Assembly (NCBI GenBank): GCA_016793325.1
Contig: JAEUKI010000077.1
Span: forward strand, 208,137 to 272,136
Length of the DNA: 64,000 nt
Reading direction: 5' to 3'
From: Myxococcales bacterium
Lineage (GTDB): Bacteria > Myxococcota_A > Polyangia > Polyangiales > Ga0077539
The position numbers and the translations under genes are program-made. Of this stretch, positions 7,430 through 15,966 are shown one piece after another. How positions within the stretch are numbered: the first letter of the stretch is position 1; every line of letters starts with the position of its first letter. The notes beneath the pieces were generated by a model. The model was not told where the DNA came from. It did not search any database and saw only the letters and a list, made by a program, of their open reading frames with translations.

Positions 7430-8005
7430 TCGACTCCCGAGCCCGCCCAGCTCGCCGAGGCCACCGCGCATGACCGCGGGCGGTAAACGGGCCCTCGATC
7501 GACTGTCCGGCCACATCTCGGAAAAGGCACCTGAGCCCATCTCGCCGGTTGCGGACCGGAGACCGAAGCATGCGAGAGGCTCGCGCGTAAGCACTGCAGC
7601 CGCGGTGACGAAGACGCAGGAGGACGCCATGTGACGCGCTCCCTACCCGCAATCAAGCTCAGCCCGCATGCGTGACGCCGCCCCGGTTGGGGAGAGGTTC
7701 AAGCGCACAGAGGCTGAGCGTCGAGCTTTGCTTCGTGCTCGCCAGAGCAACCAACGCCATCGATGCCAGGAGCTGCGTCGGGGCACGGGGCAAAGCTGGG
7801 CGTCTTGACGAGACCACACCCCGGACCAGCGGGCGGTGTCCGAATGCGGCGCACATGGCTAACCGCAACACCCGCAGCCGAGGCGCGTTCCTTTCGCGCG
7901 TGACTCGACCGTCCGCCGCGAACGAAACGCGGCACTTTTACGCCGTGCTCAATGGGGCGCGGGTTGTTTTGCGCGGGCATTTATCGCACTCCCGCGAAAG
8001 TTACG
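7430..8005. other. Gene-poor stretch between HTH gene and alpha-CTD-like gene
   Basis: No convincing gene is seen in these 576 bases. Two short plus-strand frames exist: 7470-7634 (54 codons, basic, preceded by no good ribosome site) and 7668-7808 (46 codons, Arg-rich). Neither has recognisable composition or family features. Base composition becomes less GC-rich from about 7920. The stretch is a plausible place for late-promoter control sequences, because the late operon begins just downstream, but no clear promoter is visible. Confidence 0.4.
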
Positions 8006-8356
8006 ATGACGATTTCAAAAGGCGAAATGACGAGAGCTCTCGACGCTCTGTACAGCGAACTGTTCGCGCTGCGCGCAGAAGTGGCTCGCCTCAAGACCGA
8101 TCGGAGACTCGCCCGCAAGCTGCAACCTGCCGGCGAAAACGCGGCTGTGCTCGAGACTCTTGTCGAATCAATTGAGCTGCCCGTGCGCGCGGCAAACGCA
8201 CTTCAGAATGCGAGGGTTGTCACGCTCGGCGATCTCGTGGCCTTCAAGCGAAGCGAGTTGGAGCAAAAGAAAGGATTCGGTAGCCGCACGATGCGCGACA
8301 TCGATGAATTGCTGAGCCAATACAAGCTCGCGTTTACGCCCGAAGATACGCCGTGA
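8006..8356 (+). CDS. Stand-alone RNA polymerase alpha C-terminal-domain-like protein
   Basis: A 116-residue protein. Residues of about 7-36 form a charged amphipathic helix, probably a coiled coil (TRALDALYSELFALRAEVARL). Residues of about 52-110 match the C-terminal domain of the RNA polymerase alpha subunit: ESIELPVRAANALQ, TLGDLV, SELE, GFGSRTMRDIDELL. Against E. coli alpha, the DNA-contacting Arg265, Asn268 and Gly296 correspond to R61, N64 and G92, with conservative R94 and T95 for Lys298 and Ser299. The alpha N-terminal assembly domain is absent. ATG at 8006 is chosen over an in-frame upstream ATG because similarity and the helical region start after it. It directly precedes, and overlaps by 4 bp, the terminase genes, so a role in late transcription is likely. 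Confidence 0.82.
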   Translation: MTISKGEMTRALDALYSELFALRAEVARLKTDRRLARKLQPAGENAAVLETLVESIELPVRAANALQNARVVTLGDLVAFKRSELEQKKGFGSRTMRDIDELLSQYKLAFTPEDTP

Positions 8357-8832
8357 CCGACTCGACGAGCAAACCACGCGGACGGCCGACGAAGATCGAG
8401 TTCGCGATGGTCGAGAAGGTGAAGCTCCTCGTGGTCGAGGGGCTCTCGTTCGAGGCCATCGCGGCCGAGCTCGGCGTGTCGCGGCGCACCCTGTTCGAGT
8501 GGCTCGAGCGCGGCGAGGCCGTCGACGCGCCCGAGGGCGACGAGCTCTTCGTCACGTTCGCGCTCGCGTTCAGGCAAGCGGAAGCGGAGCTCGAGCGAAA
8601 GACGCTCGGGAAGATCGCCGCGTCGAAGCCGGTGCAGTGGCAGCGGTTCGCGTGGCTCCTCGAGCGGCGCTTCCCGACGCGCTACGGCGCGAAGCAGCGC
8701 ATCGAGCACACCGGCGCCGAGGGCGCCCCGATTCAGATCGACGATGCACGCGCGCGGCTCATGGCTCTCCTCGATCGTCACGCTCCCAAGGGAGGAGCGG
8801 GCTCGGGTAGTAGCGAGCCTCAGTCTTCGTGA
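8353..8832 (+). CDS. Terminase small subunit
   Basis: A 159-residue DNA-recognition subunit of the packaging motor. The N-terminal region (GRPTKIEFAMVEK, then EAIAAELGVSRRTLFEWLERG at about residues 36-55) is a homeodomain-like HTH of the kind found in small terminases. A helical oligomerisation region and a disordered Gly/Ser tail follow. GTG at 8353 overlaps the stop of the alpha-CTD-like gene. The long 89-bp overlap with the large-subunit gene supports coupled translation of the two terminase subunits. Confidence 0.75.
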   Translation: MTDSTSKPRGRPTKIEFAMVEKVKLLVVEGLSFEAIAAELGVSRRTLFEWLERGEAVDAPEGDELFVTFALAFRQAEAELERKTLGKIAASKPVQWQRFAWLLERRFPTRYGAKQRIEHTGAEGAPIQIDDARARLMALLDRHAPKGGAGSGSSEPQSS

Positions 8833-10147
8833 CGTCGAGGCGCTCATTCACGACTGGCGTGGATGGGCCCGGCCCGAGCAGCTCACGCCGCCGGGCGCTT
8901 GGACGAGATGGCTCATCCTCGCGGGCCGCGGTTGGGGCAAAAGCCGCACGGGCGCGGAGTACATTCGAGAGCGCGTGACTTCGGGCGAGGCTCAACGCAT
9001 CGCGCTCGTCGGTCGCACGGCGGCGGACGTTCGCGACGTCATGATCGAGGGCGAGAGCGGCCTGCTCTCGGTGTTCCCTGCGTCCCAGCGTCCCATCTAC
9101 GAACCTTCGAAGCGGCGCGTCACGTTCCACACGGGGGCGGTCGCGACGACGTTCACGAGCGAGAAGCCCGACCAACTTCGAGGCCCTCAGCACGACACAG
9201 CATGGTGCGACGAGATCGCGGCATGGCGGTATCCCGACGCGTGGAAGCAGCTCACGATGGGGCTGCGTCTCGGTCGTCCGCGCGTGGTGCTCACGACGAC
9301 GCCGAGGCCCACGCCGCTCGTGCGCGAGCTGATGGCGCACAAGCGCACGCACATCACGCGCGGTCACACCAAAGAGAACGCGGCGAACCTCGCTGAAGAG
9401 TTCCTCGAGGAAGTGATCGCCGCGGAGGGTACGCGGCTCGGACGGCAGGAGTTCGGCGCCGAGCTGCTCGAGGAAGTCGAGGGCGCGCTGTGGACGCTCG
9501 CGCAGATCGAGACGCGCGTCATCCGTCCCGAGTTTCGGATCGTCGGCGAGGGCGACGAGGCGGACCACGAACCCATCCTTCCGACGTTCGTTCGAACGGT
9601 CATCTCCGTCGATCCCGCGTCGAAGGCCACACCGAAGAAGGTTCGACCAGGCGAGACGGGCATCGTGGCGACCGGGCTCGATGAGCACGGCATCGCGTGG
9701 GTGCTCGACGACGCGAGCGGCATCTACAAGCCCGCGGAGTGGGCGGCGAAGACCGTCGAGCTCTTCGACCGATGGAACGCGGACCGCGTCGTCGTCGAGG
9801 ACAACCAGGGCGGTGACATGGTCGAGAGCACGCTGCGCGCGGCGCGTGTTTCGCTCCCGATCAAGCGCGTGACAGCGATCACCGGGAAGGGCGTTCGCGC
9901 CGAGCCCGTCGCGGCGTTCTACGAACCACAAGCGGGCTACCCGCGCGGCCGCGTGCGGCACCTCGGGCACCACGCGGACCTCGAGACGCAGATGGCGAGC
10001 TGGGTTCCGACGAGCAACGCGCCGTCGCCCGATCGGCTCGACGCGCTTGTGCATGGACTGACCGAGCTGCTCGGTCGCGAGAAGAAGAAGCGGACGTCGG
10101 GCTGGTCTCAGCCGAAGCAGCACGACGACAGCGAGAACGACGAATGA
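8744..10147 (+). CDS. Terminase large subunit
   Basis: A 467-residue ATPase/nuclease that drives DNA into the prohead. The ATPase domain shows Walker A in AGRGWGKSRTG (about residues 59-69), an acidic pair in DTAWCDEIAAW and the coupling motif VVLTTTPRPTP. The RNase H-like nuclease domain has its expected acidic residues in ISVDPASK, VVVEDNQGGD and PDRLDALVHG. Length is normal for the family. ATG at 8744 lies inside the small-subunit gene; no other in-frame start comes before the conserved region. The terminase resembles those of phages that also carry gp29-type portals. Confidence 0.93.
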   Translation: MHARGSWLSSIVTLPREERARVVASLSLRDVEALIHDWRGWARPEQLTPPGAWTRWLILAGRGWGKSRTGAEYIRERVTSGEAQRIALVGRTAADVRDVMIEGESGLLSVFPASQRPIYEPSKRRVTFHTGAVATTFTSEKPDQLRGPQHDTAWCDEIAAWRYPDAWKQLTMGLRLGRPRVVLTTTPRPTPLVRELMAHKRTHITRGHTKENAANLAEEFLEEVIAAEGTRLGRQEFGAELLEEVEGALWTLAQIETRVIRPEFRIVGEGDEADHEPILPTFVRTVISVDPASKATPKKVRPGETGIVATGLDEHGIAWVLDDASGIYKPAEWAAKTVELFDRWNADRVVVEDNQGGDMVESTLRAARVSLPIKRVTAITGKGVRAEPVAAFYEPQAGYPRGRVRHLGHHADLETQMASWVPTSNAPSPDRLDALVHGLTELLGREKKKRTSGWSQPKQHDDSENDE

Positions 10148-10416
10148 ATCTTCAGCGACTCACAGCGCTCGCGCGAGAACTTGGCGCCGGGAAAGTCACC
10201 CTCGACGTGCGCCAGGAAGAAACGCGCGTCGTCGCGACGATTTTCGTCGATCGAACTCAGATCGCGTCGGCGACCGGCGAAGAGGAGCAAGCGGCACGGA
10301 GCAAGCTCGAAGAAGCGCTCGTGCTCGCGGTCCGCGAAGCGCAGCAGCGCTCGCTCAGCAACGAAAGCGTGGCCGCATTTGCGCGACGCGCGCGGCTCTT
10401 GGGTGATCTCGCGTGA
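10144..10416 (+). CDS. Hypothetical protein between terminase and portal
   Basis: A 90-residue protein with a beta-rich first half (GKVTLDVRQEETRVVATIFVD) and a helical, Gln/Glu/Ala-rich second half. It overlaps the terminase stop by 4 bp and the portal start by 4 bp, so it is part of the packaging/head transcript. No family is recognised. Small proteins in this slot can be head-assembly accessories. Confidence 0.5.
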   Translation: MNLQRLTALARELGAGKVTLDVRQEETRVVATIFVDRTQIASATGEEEQAARSKLEEALVLAVREAQQRSLSNESVAAFARRARLLGDLA

Positions 10417-11675
10417 ACGGGCCCACCACACGACAACCGGCGCTCTCGAGCACGCCGACGCTCTCGCGCGTGACGGTCGCGCAAACGAACTCGATCCTCC
10501 GCGAGCACGAGAGCGGCGACTTCACGCGAAGCGCCGGCCTTGCAGAGCTCTCGAAGCGCAGCTCCGACGTGAGCGGCGCGCTCGAGCAGCGGCTCGCGGG
10601 CTCGATGGGCCTTCCGTTCAAGCTCCACGAGCCCAACAGCACCACGAACGCGCGCGGGCTCCGCGCTCGGATCGCGGAGCGCTGGGCGAGCGTGTTCCCG
10701 AGCGGATCGCAGCGCACGATGCTGCAGGACCGCGTGATGCTCGGCTTCGCGTGCGCGCGAATCACCGCCGCGTATGACGCGACCGTCGGCGAAGTGGTGC
10801 CGTATGTCGAGCGGTGGCATCCGTCGATCACGCGCTTCGATCCGACGTATGGGCGGTGGGAGGCGTACACCGCCGAGGGCTGGGTGGTCGTGCTCGACGA
10901 GCTCGGCCGCCGCGGCGAAGGGTGGATCGTTTCGCTCGTCGGCGATCGGCTGACCTCGCATCTCGAGGGCGCGATCCGCGCGCTCGGCGGTTCGTACGTC
11001 GGGCAAGAGTTCGCGCAACGCGACTCGCGGCGACACAGCGAGCGGATGGGCCAGGGCATCGTCGAGGCCATGGTGCCCGGCGGCCAGGCCGAGACCGACG
11101 AGGCGAAGCGATACACCACCGCGCTGTCGAAGGTCGGCACCAACGGCCTGATCGTGTCGCCGCAGTACCTCGCCCAGGGCGACGACGCGAGCGCGAGCTA
11201 CGGCCTGAAGCTGCACTTCCCGCCGGACAGCGGCATGAAGGGACTGCTCGCGCTCGACGCGACCGAAGCGTCGCGTTTGCGGCTTCGCATCCTCGGGCAA
11301 GACACGACCTCGAAGGACTCGACCGGCGGCGGATACGCGCGCGCGGCGGTCGGCGCCGGCGTTCGGCAGGACCTGCTCGAAGGCGACGCTCGCGCGCTCG
11401 GCGAGATCGCTTCGCAGCTCTTCGACGGATGGGCGCTCCTCGAGGCGCGAACGCGCGCGCTGTTTCCGAAAGCCGAGTGGTGCGCGACGCCGCCCGAAGA
11501 CGAAGAGCGCAAGTCGCGCACGCGGCAGTCGAACGCGACCGCAACGAGCGCGATCGCCGCTGCGCTCCCCTCGATTCAAGCGGCTGCAGACGCAGCCGGA
11601 CTCACTCTCGACGTGCGGCGCACGCTCGAAGAAGCACGACCCGTTTTCCTGGAGAATGACGATGCAGACGCGTGA
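10413..11675 (+). CDS. Portal protein, Mu gp29-like (DUF935)
   Basis: A 420-residue portal protein, the dodecameric ring through which DNA enters the capsid. The family signature includes the N-terminal LREHESGDFTRSAGLAELS region, the FDPTYGRWEAYTAEGWV strand pair in the crown/wing part and a helical C-terminus (LGEIASQLFDGWALLEARTRALFPKAEW) typical of DUF935 proteins. GTG at 10413 overlaps the previous stop. In Mu the next gene is the minor head protein gpF; here the protease follows at once with a 20-bp overlap, so the gpF-like gene is missing. Confidence 0.85.
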   Translation: MNGPTTRQPALSSTPTLSRVTVAQTNSILREHESGDFTRSAGLAELSKRSSDVSGALEQRLAGSMGLPFKLHEPNSTTNARGLRARIAERWASVFPSGSQRTMLQDRVMLGFACARITAAYDATVGEVVPYVERWHPSITRFDPTYGRWEAYTAEGWVVVLDELGRRGEGWIVSLVGDRLTSHLEGAIRALGGSYVGQEFAQRDSRRHSERMGQGIVEAMVPGGQAETDEAKRYTTALSKVGTNGLIVSPQYLAQGDDASASYGLKLHFPPDSGMKGLLALDATEASRLRLRILGQDTTSKDSTGGGYARAAVGAGVRQDLLEGDARALGEIASQLFDGWALLEARTRALFPKAEWCATPPEDEERKSRTRQSNATATSAIAAALPSIQAAADAAGLTLDVRRTLEEARPVFLENDDADA

Positions 11676-12774
11676 CACCGCGAAGCCGACGGAGCGCGAG
11701 AGCGCGATCGTCTACAAGATGTTCGAGCTCAGGGCCGCGGAGGGCGAGGGCGCAGAGCGCTCGTTCGACGTGATCGCGAGCACCGAAGCGGTCGACTCGT
11801 ACGGCGACATCGTGAAGGCGAACTGGCGCCTCGAGCGGTACGCCAACAACCCGATCGTGCTGTTCGGGCACAACACGCGCGATCCCTCGTGCGTGATCGG
11901 CACGGCGTCGGACGTGAAGGTCGAGGGTGCCGCGTTGAAGGCGCGCATCACGCTCGTCGACGCGGAGACGAACCCCGAGGCCGAGCGCGTCTTCAAGCTC
12001 ATGAAGGCGGGCGCGCTGCGCGGCATCTCCGTGGGATTCCTCCCGCATTCGTACGGCTGGGCGAAGGTCAACGACCAAGAGGCGTTCGTGCTCGACGACA
12101 ACGAGCTCTTCGAGATCTCGGTCGTGAGCGTTCCGGCGAACCCCGACGCGCTCGCGCAGCTTCACGCCAAGGCGCGACAGGAGTTCGAAGCGAAGAACGC
12201 GGCGCCCGTCGTCGAGACGCGCGAGGTCGCCGAACGGGCGATCGAGACGAAGAGCGACGACGAGACGACGAGCGATCACCCACGGGCCCAGCTCGCGCGC
12301 CTCGCGATGGAGCTCACCGGCGCCGAGGATGCGATCACCGCGCAGGGCGCGCTCCGCGCGATGAAGGCGACGGCGGACGAGGCCCCAGCGCTCACCGAGC
12401 GCGCGGTGAAGGCCGAGGCTGAAGTGATCGCGTTGAAGCGGGCCGCGCTGCTCGAGCGCGCGGTGGTCGAAGGCAAGCTGACGAAGCACGCCGACGACGC
12501 GCGGCGCGCGCACGCCGAGAAGTGTGACTCGCTCGAATCTCTCGAGGCGTACCTCGGAACGCTGCAGGTGCGCGGCGCGCACATGGGCGCGAAGCCCCAG
12601 CCCGCGGCGCGCTCGGTCGAGAGCGGCGACCCGTCCACGGTCACGCTCACCGACGAAGAGATCCGCATCGCGAAGATGTGCGGAAACAGCCTCGAAGACG
12701 TGCTCGCGAGCAAACGCGCGTGGCTCGCGGCGAGGCCCAGCGCTGCCAACGACGCCAACGACGCCGCGGAGTGA
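11656..12774 (+). CDS. Prohead protease fused to scaffold-like C-terminus
   Basis: A 372-residue protein. Residues of about 20-180 match the HK97-type (S78) prohead protease: RSFDVIASTEAVDSYGDIV, the His-containing LFGHNTRDPS (His near residue 72), then GISVGFLP with the candidate catalytic Ser near 125 and a DDNELFEISVVSVPANP strand. The remaining 190 residues are Ala/Glu/Lys-rich and helical (LTERAVKAEAEVIALKRAALLERAV), as expected for an internal scaffold that the protease removes during maturation. Mu makes protease and scaffold from nested genes; an internal start for a scaffold-only product is possible here but not obvious. Confidence 0.88.
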   Translation: MTMQTRDTAKPTERESAIVYKMFELRAAEGEGAERSFDVIASTEAVDSYGDIVKANWRLERYANNPIVLFGHNTRDPSCVIGTASDVKVEGAALKARITLVDAETNPEAERVFKLMKAGALRGISVGFLPHSYGWAKVNDQEAFVLDDNELFEISVVSVPANPDALAQLHAKARQEFEAKNAAPVVETREVAERAIETKSDDETTSDHPRAQLARLAMELTGAEDAITAQGALRAMKATADEAPALTERAVKAEAEVIALKRAALLERAVVEGKLTKHADDARRAHAEKCDSLESLEAYLGTLQVRGAHMGAKPQPAARSVESGDPSTVTLTDEEIRIAKMCGNSLEDVLASKRAWLAARPSAANDANDAAE

Positions 12775-12804
12775 TCCCGCGGACCAACCCAAAGGAGACA
12801 CTCC

Positions 12805-13254
12805 ATGACTGCTCTCAGCGCTTCGAAGAAGAACCCGCAATTCGATGACCCCTCGCCGATCGTGAAGGGCCTCAACCTCCCGGTGAAGGCCTCGACGAAG
12901 ATCTTCGCGGGCGGACTCATCGGCGTCGACTCGAGCGGCAACGCTCACCCCGCGACCACCACCGCAGGCGGAACGGTCCGCGTGATGGGCGTGTCGCAGG
13001 AAGAGGTCGACAACAGCGCCGGCGCGGCGGGCGCCAAGCGCGTCGCCGTTCGCCGCGGCGCGTTCTCGTTCAAGAACAGCACGGCGGGCGACGCGATCGC
13101 CGCGGCCGACGTCGGCGCGATCGTCTACGCGGTCGACGACAACACCGTGGCGAAGACCGACGGCGGCGCCGGCGCGCGCAAGGCGGCGGGCGCGTGCCTC
13201 GGGCTCGACGACGACGGGAACGTCATCGTCGAGGTGGGAGTGCACCTCGGCTGA
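12805..13254 (+). CDS. Head decoration/stabilisation protein
   Basis: A 149-residue beta-rich protein behind a strong AAGGAGA ribosome site. It has the repeated short-strand, Gly/Ala-rich composition of capsid cement proteins (FAGGLIGVDSSGNAHPAT, AVRRGAFSFKNS, VGAIVYAVDDNTV, GACLGLDDDGNVIVEVGVHL). It lies exactly between protease and major capsid, where lambda gpD-like or DUF2190-like decoration proteins are encoded. The separate strong ribosome site fits a product needed in hundreds of copies per virion. The role is inferred from position and fold-like composition. Confidence 0.7.
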   Translation: MTALSASKKNPQFDDPSPIVKGLNLPVKASTKIFAGGLIGVDSSGNAHPATTTAGGTVRVMGVSQEEVDNSAGAAGAKRVAVRRGAFSFKNSTAGDAIAAADVGAIVYAVDDNTVAKTDGGAGARKAAGACLGLDDDGNVIVEVGVHLG

Positions 13255-13307
13255 TCGCCGATCGTCGCGCGTTGAACCTCAACAGCTTTTCCTGACGGAG
13301 AAACACC

Positions 13308-14249
13308 ATGCCTCAACCGATCACCCCGGCGACCCTGCAGGGCGCCTTTCAGAACTTCAGCACCCGCTTCGAGCAGGGCCGCAAAGCCATGGCGCCGAAG
13401 ATGTGGTGGGACCAAGTTGCCATGCGCGTTCCCTCGACGACCGAAGAGGAGATCTACGCGTGGCTGCAGGAGCTGCCGGTCGTGCGCAAGTGGCGCAAGG
13501 GCAGCCCGCGCAAGGTCAACCGTATCGGGGCGAACGGGTATCGCCTCGCGAACGAGAAGTTCGAAGACACCATCGCGGTCGAGCGAGAGAAGATCGAGGA
13601 CGACAAGATCGGCCTCTACATGCCGATGTTCGACTCGCTCGGACGGCAGGTCGCGAAGTTCCCGGACCGACAACTGGCGACCGCGATCAAAGCGAACGGC
13701 ACATGCTTCGACGGCAAGGCGTTCTTCGCCACCGATCACCCGGTCGACATGAACAACGCCGACGCGGGCACGTACTCGAACCTGTTCGTCGGCGCGGGGT
13801 ACGCCCTGACCGAGACGAACTTCAACGACGCGTTCGCGGCGTTCGCGACGCTGAAGGCCGAGAACGGCGAGCCGATGGGACTGCAGCCCGACAAGCTGAT
13901 GGTTCCTCCGCAGCTTCGCGACAAGGCGAACAAGATCGTGAAGGCGTCGGTGGTCGCGGTGACGCAAGGCTCGGGCGCGGCCGCGGTCACGAACACCAAC
14001 CAAGACCTCGTGAAGGTCGTCGTCGTCCCCGAGCTGGCCGACGTCTCGCACCGCTGGCACCTCGCCTGCACCGACTTGGGTGTGTCGCCGCTCATCTACC
14101 AGTTCCGCGAAGAGAGCGGCCTGGTGTCTCGAACGCGCGAGGACGACCCCGCGGTGTTCGACATGGACGAGTACATCTACGGCGTGCGCATCCGCGCCGC
14201 GTTCGGGTACGGCCTGCCGTACCTGATGGCCGAGTACCGCACGAGCTGA
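13308..14249 (+). CDS. Major capsid protein, Mu gpT-like
   Basis: A 313-residue head subunit of the Mu gpT family, which has an HK97-like fold. Recognisable family features are the early FQNFSTRFEQGRKAMAP helix, EEEIYAWLQELPVVRKWRKG, the ANEKFEDTIAVEREKIEDDKIG loop region, the KAFFATDHP stretch and the final GVRIRAAFGYGLPYLMAEY. The gene has its own GACGGAGA site 58 bases after the decoration gene and is not overlapped, as expected for the most abundant late product. Length is close to Mu gpT (about 305). Confidence 0.93.
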   Translation: MPQPITPATLQGAFQNFSTRFEQGRKAMAPKMWWDQVAMRVPSTTEEEIYAWLQELPVVRKWRKGSPRKVNRIGANGYRLANEKFEDTIAVEREKIEDDKIGLYMPMFDSLGRQVAKFPDRQLATAIKANGTCFDGKAFFATDHPVDMNNADAGTYSNLFVGAGYALTETNFNDAFAAFATLKAENGEPMGLQPDKLMVPPQLRDKANKIVKASVVAVTQGSGAAAVTNTNQDLVKVVVVPELADVSHRWHLACTDLGVSPLIYQFREESGLVSRTREDDPAVFDMDEYIYGVRIRAAFGYGLPYLMAEYRTS

Positions 14250-14253
14250 TCCC

Positions 14254-14682
14254 ATGGCCTACGCCACACGCACCGATTTCGAACAGCTCGGCCTCCCGCC
14301 CGACGCCCTCAACGCGCTCGACATGCGCGTTCCGGGGAGCGTTGCGCGCGCGCTCGACGCAGCGAGCACGCTCGCGGACGGATACCTCCGTGCGCGGTAC
14401 GTACTCCCGCTCGCGTCGTGGTCGGATGATCTTCGTCAGGCGGTGTGCGGCGTAGCGGCGTCATCTCTCTTGGTGACGCTGGGGCTCGATCCCGAGTCAC
14501 CGACCGCAACGCTCATTCGCGAGCGCTCGAAAGAAGCGCGTCGGTGGCTCGAGATGGTGGCCGCGAAAAAGATCCATCCGACGGTGACCGAGGGTGGACC
14601 GCCCGTCGACGGCGCCGAGGTCCTCTCACCCCCAGCGCGAGGCTGGGACGACGTCTCGATCGACGAAACGCGGGGCTGGTGA
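14254..14682 (+). CDS. Head completion protein, DUF1320 (Mu gp36-like)
   Basis: A 142-residue protein of the DUF1320 type that follows the capsid gene in Mu-like phages. Typical features are the N-terminal YATRTDFEQLGLP, an Ala-rich helix LDAASTLADGYLRARYVLPL and the DDLRQAVCGVAASSLL helix. Proteins of this fold (gp6/HK97-like connectors) join the portal to the tail. It overlaps the following gpG-like gene by one base (TGATG). Confidence 0.82.
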   Translation: MAYATRTDFEQLGLPPDALNALDMRVPGSVARALDAASTLADGYLRARYVLPLASWSDDLRQAVCGVAASSLLVTLGLDPESPTATLIRERSKEARRWLEMVAAKKIHPTVTEGGPPVDGAEVLSPPARGWDDVSIDETRGW

Positions 14683-15218
14683 TGGTCGCGCACGTGACTC
14701 TCACCGGCGGAGATGCCGCGCTCCGCGAGCTCGTCGCGAAGATGAAGAAGGTCGGCGGACCGTCGGCCATGCGTGTGCTCGCGGGCCGTCTCGCGGTCGA
14801 CGCACGCGCGCTCGTCGCGCAGTCGTTCGCCTCGAGCACGTCGCCCAACGGCGAAGCGTGGGCGCCGCTGAAGACGCGACGCGGACAGCCGCTCGTGAAG
14901 AGCGGGAAGCTTTCGCGCTCGATCAAGACGAGCGCCAGCTCGAAGGGCGTCACGCTCTACACGAACACCAGGTACGCCGCTGTTCACCAGTTCGGCGCGG
15001 CGACGAAGAGCCGCATGCAAGCGCGCACGCGCGGCGGTCGGTTCAAGAGCCGCAAGGCCGCTGCGTCGCAGAAGAAGGGCTCGGTCCGCATTGGCCGAGT
15101 GAGCGGCGCGACGATCCCCGCTCGGCCGTTCTTCCCCGGCGACTCGCTGCCTTCGCCATGGCGAGCGCGGTTCACGCAAACGACGCGCGAGCTGTTTCGA
15201 GAGATGTTCGATGGCTGA
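14682..15218 (+). CDS. Virion morphogenesis protein, Mu gpG-like
   Basis: A 178-residue tail-completion/virion morphogenesis protein (PF05069 type). The family pattern is clear: short N-terminal beta/helix (LTGGDAALRELVAKM), FASSTSPNGEAWAPLKTR, then VKSGKLSRSIKTSAS and YTNTRYAAVHQFGA, a basic region, and ARPFFPG near the end. Members join head to tail or complete the tail. ATG at 14682 is used because it overlaps the previous stop codon. In Mu, gpG lies before the protease; here it is after the capsid. Confidence 0.85.
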   Translation: MVAHVTLTGGDAALRELVAKMKKVGGPSAMRVLAGRLAVDARALVAQSFASSTSPNGEAWAPLKTRRGQPLVKSGKLSRSIKTSASSKGVTLYTNTRYAAVHQFGAATKSRMQARTRGGRFKSRKAAASQKKGSVRIGRVSGATIPARPFFPGDSLPSPWRARFTQTTRELFREMFDG

Positions 15219-15744
15219 TTCGCGTCTCGAACAAGTGCTCGCGCTCGTGCAGCCCGAAGTGCTCGCGCTGTTTCCGGGCGTCGCGTTCGAGTTCGGCGAG
15301 CCGATGGCCTCGACGCATGCCGCGCCGCCCCGTGTGGCGTGGTTTCGTGCCGAAGACGGATCGCAGGTCGGACCAGCGCGCACGACCGCGCGCGAAACCG
15401 AAGCGCCGCTCGATCGCTCTGCGGTCGTTGTCGCGGTGTGTTGGGCCGCGAAGGGTGGCTCGCACACGACCGACGACGCGGCGATCGAGTCGCTCATCGG
15501 CGCCGTCGAGCTCGCGCTGCACAAGACCCTCGGGACCGCGCTGATTCTGCCGATCGCTGAGCAGTGGACGACAGAGGGGTGGATTCAGACGGGCAAGAGC
15601 GCGCGGTTGCTGTTCGGCGTGCGCATGCCTGTCGTGCTCCCTGCACCCGAGATCGTCGCAACCGAGGCCGAGCCGATCGACGCTGGGTTCGACGACACGG
15701 ACAAGAGCGACACGGACGGCATTCTCCAAGCGAAGGACGGCTGA
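15211..15744 (+). CDS. Putative tail terminator protein
   Basis: A 177-residue protein of no firm family. An N-terminal helix (LEQVLALVQPEVLALF) is followed by alternating strands and helices, and there is an acidic tail. It lies between the gpG-like gene and the sheath, where Mu-like and P2-like phages encode the tail terminator (gp37/gpR-U-like) that caps the tail tube. It overlaps the preceding gene by 8 bp. The role is assigned by gene order only. Confidence 0.5.
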   Translation: MADSRLEQVLALVQPEVLALFPGVAFEFGEPMASTHAAPPRVAWFRAEDGSQVGPARTTARETEAPLDRSAVVVAVCWAAKGGSHTTDDAAIESLIGAVELALHKTLGTALILPIAEQWTTEGWIQTGKSARLLFGVRMPVVLPAPEIVATEAEPIDAGFDDTDKSDTDGILQAKDG

Positions 15745-15747
15745 GCA

Positions 15748-15963
15748 ATGGCTGACACAGACAACGCGGCGCCCAGCGAGGCGCCCGCGAGCGATCCCCC
15801 GCGCGCAAAGACGCTGCGCGACTACGCCCGCGAACACGAGCTCGCCGATTGGCAGCTCGCGCAAGTCGGCGCGGTGACCAAGCGCAGCGCCGACGAGCCG
15901 ATCGACGAAGACGCGTTCGTCGAGGCAGTGAAGTTCCTCACCGACATGACTCTCGGAGGCTGA
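15748..15963 (+). CDS. Small hypothetical protein upstream of the sheath
   Basis: A 71-residue acidic protein. Its first 25 residues are disordered and Pro/Ala-rich; the rest forms two or three short helices (TLRDYAREHELADWQLAQVGA, DAFVEAVKFLTDM). It is separated from both neighbours by 3 bases. Mu-like phages have a small gene (gp38-like) just before the sheath gene, to which this may correspond. No motif supports a function. Confidence 0.5.
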   Translation: MADTDNAAPSEAPASDPPRAKTLRDYAREHELADWQLAQVGAVTKRSADEPIDEDAFVEAVKFLTDMTLGG

Positions 15964-15966
15964 TCG

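Noticed and set aside
7672..8175. 167-codon frame in the gene-poor stretch
   Set aside because: It overlaps the first half of the alpha-CTD-like gene in another frame and is Arg/Ser-rich without domain features.
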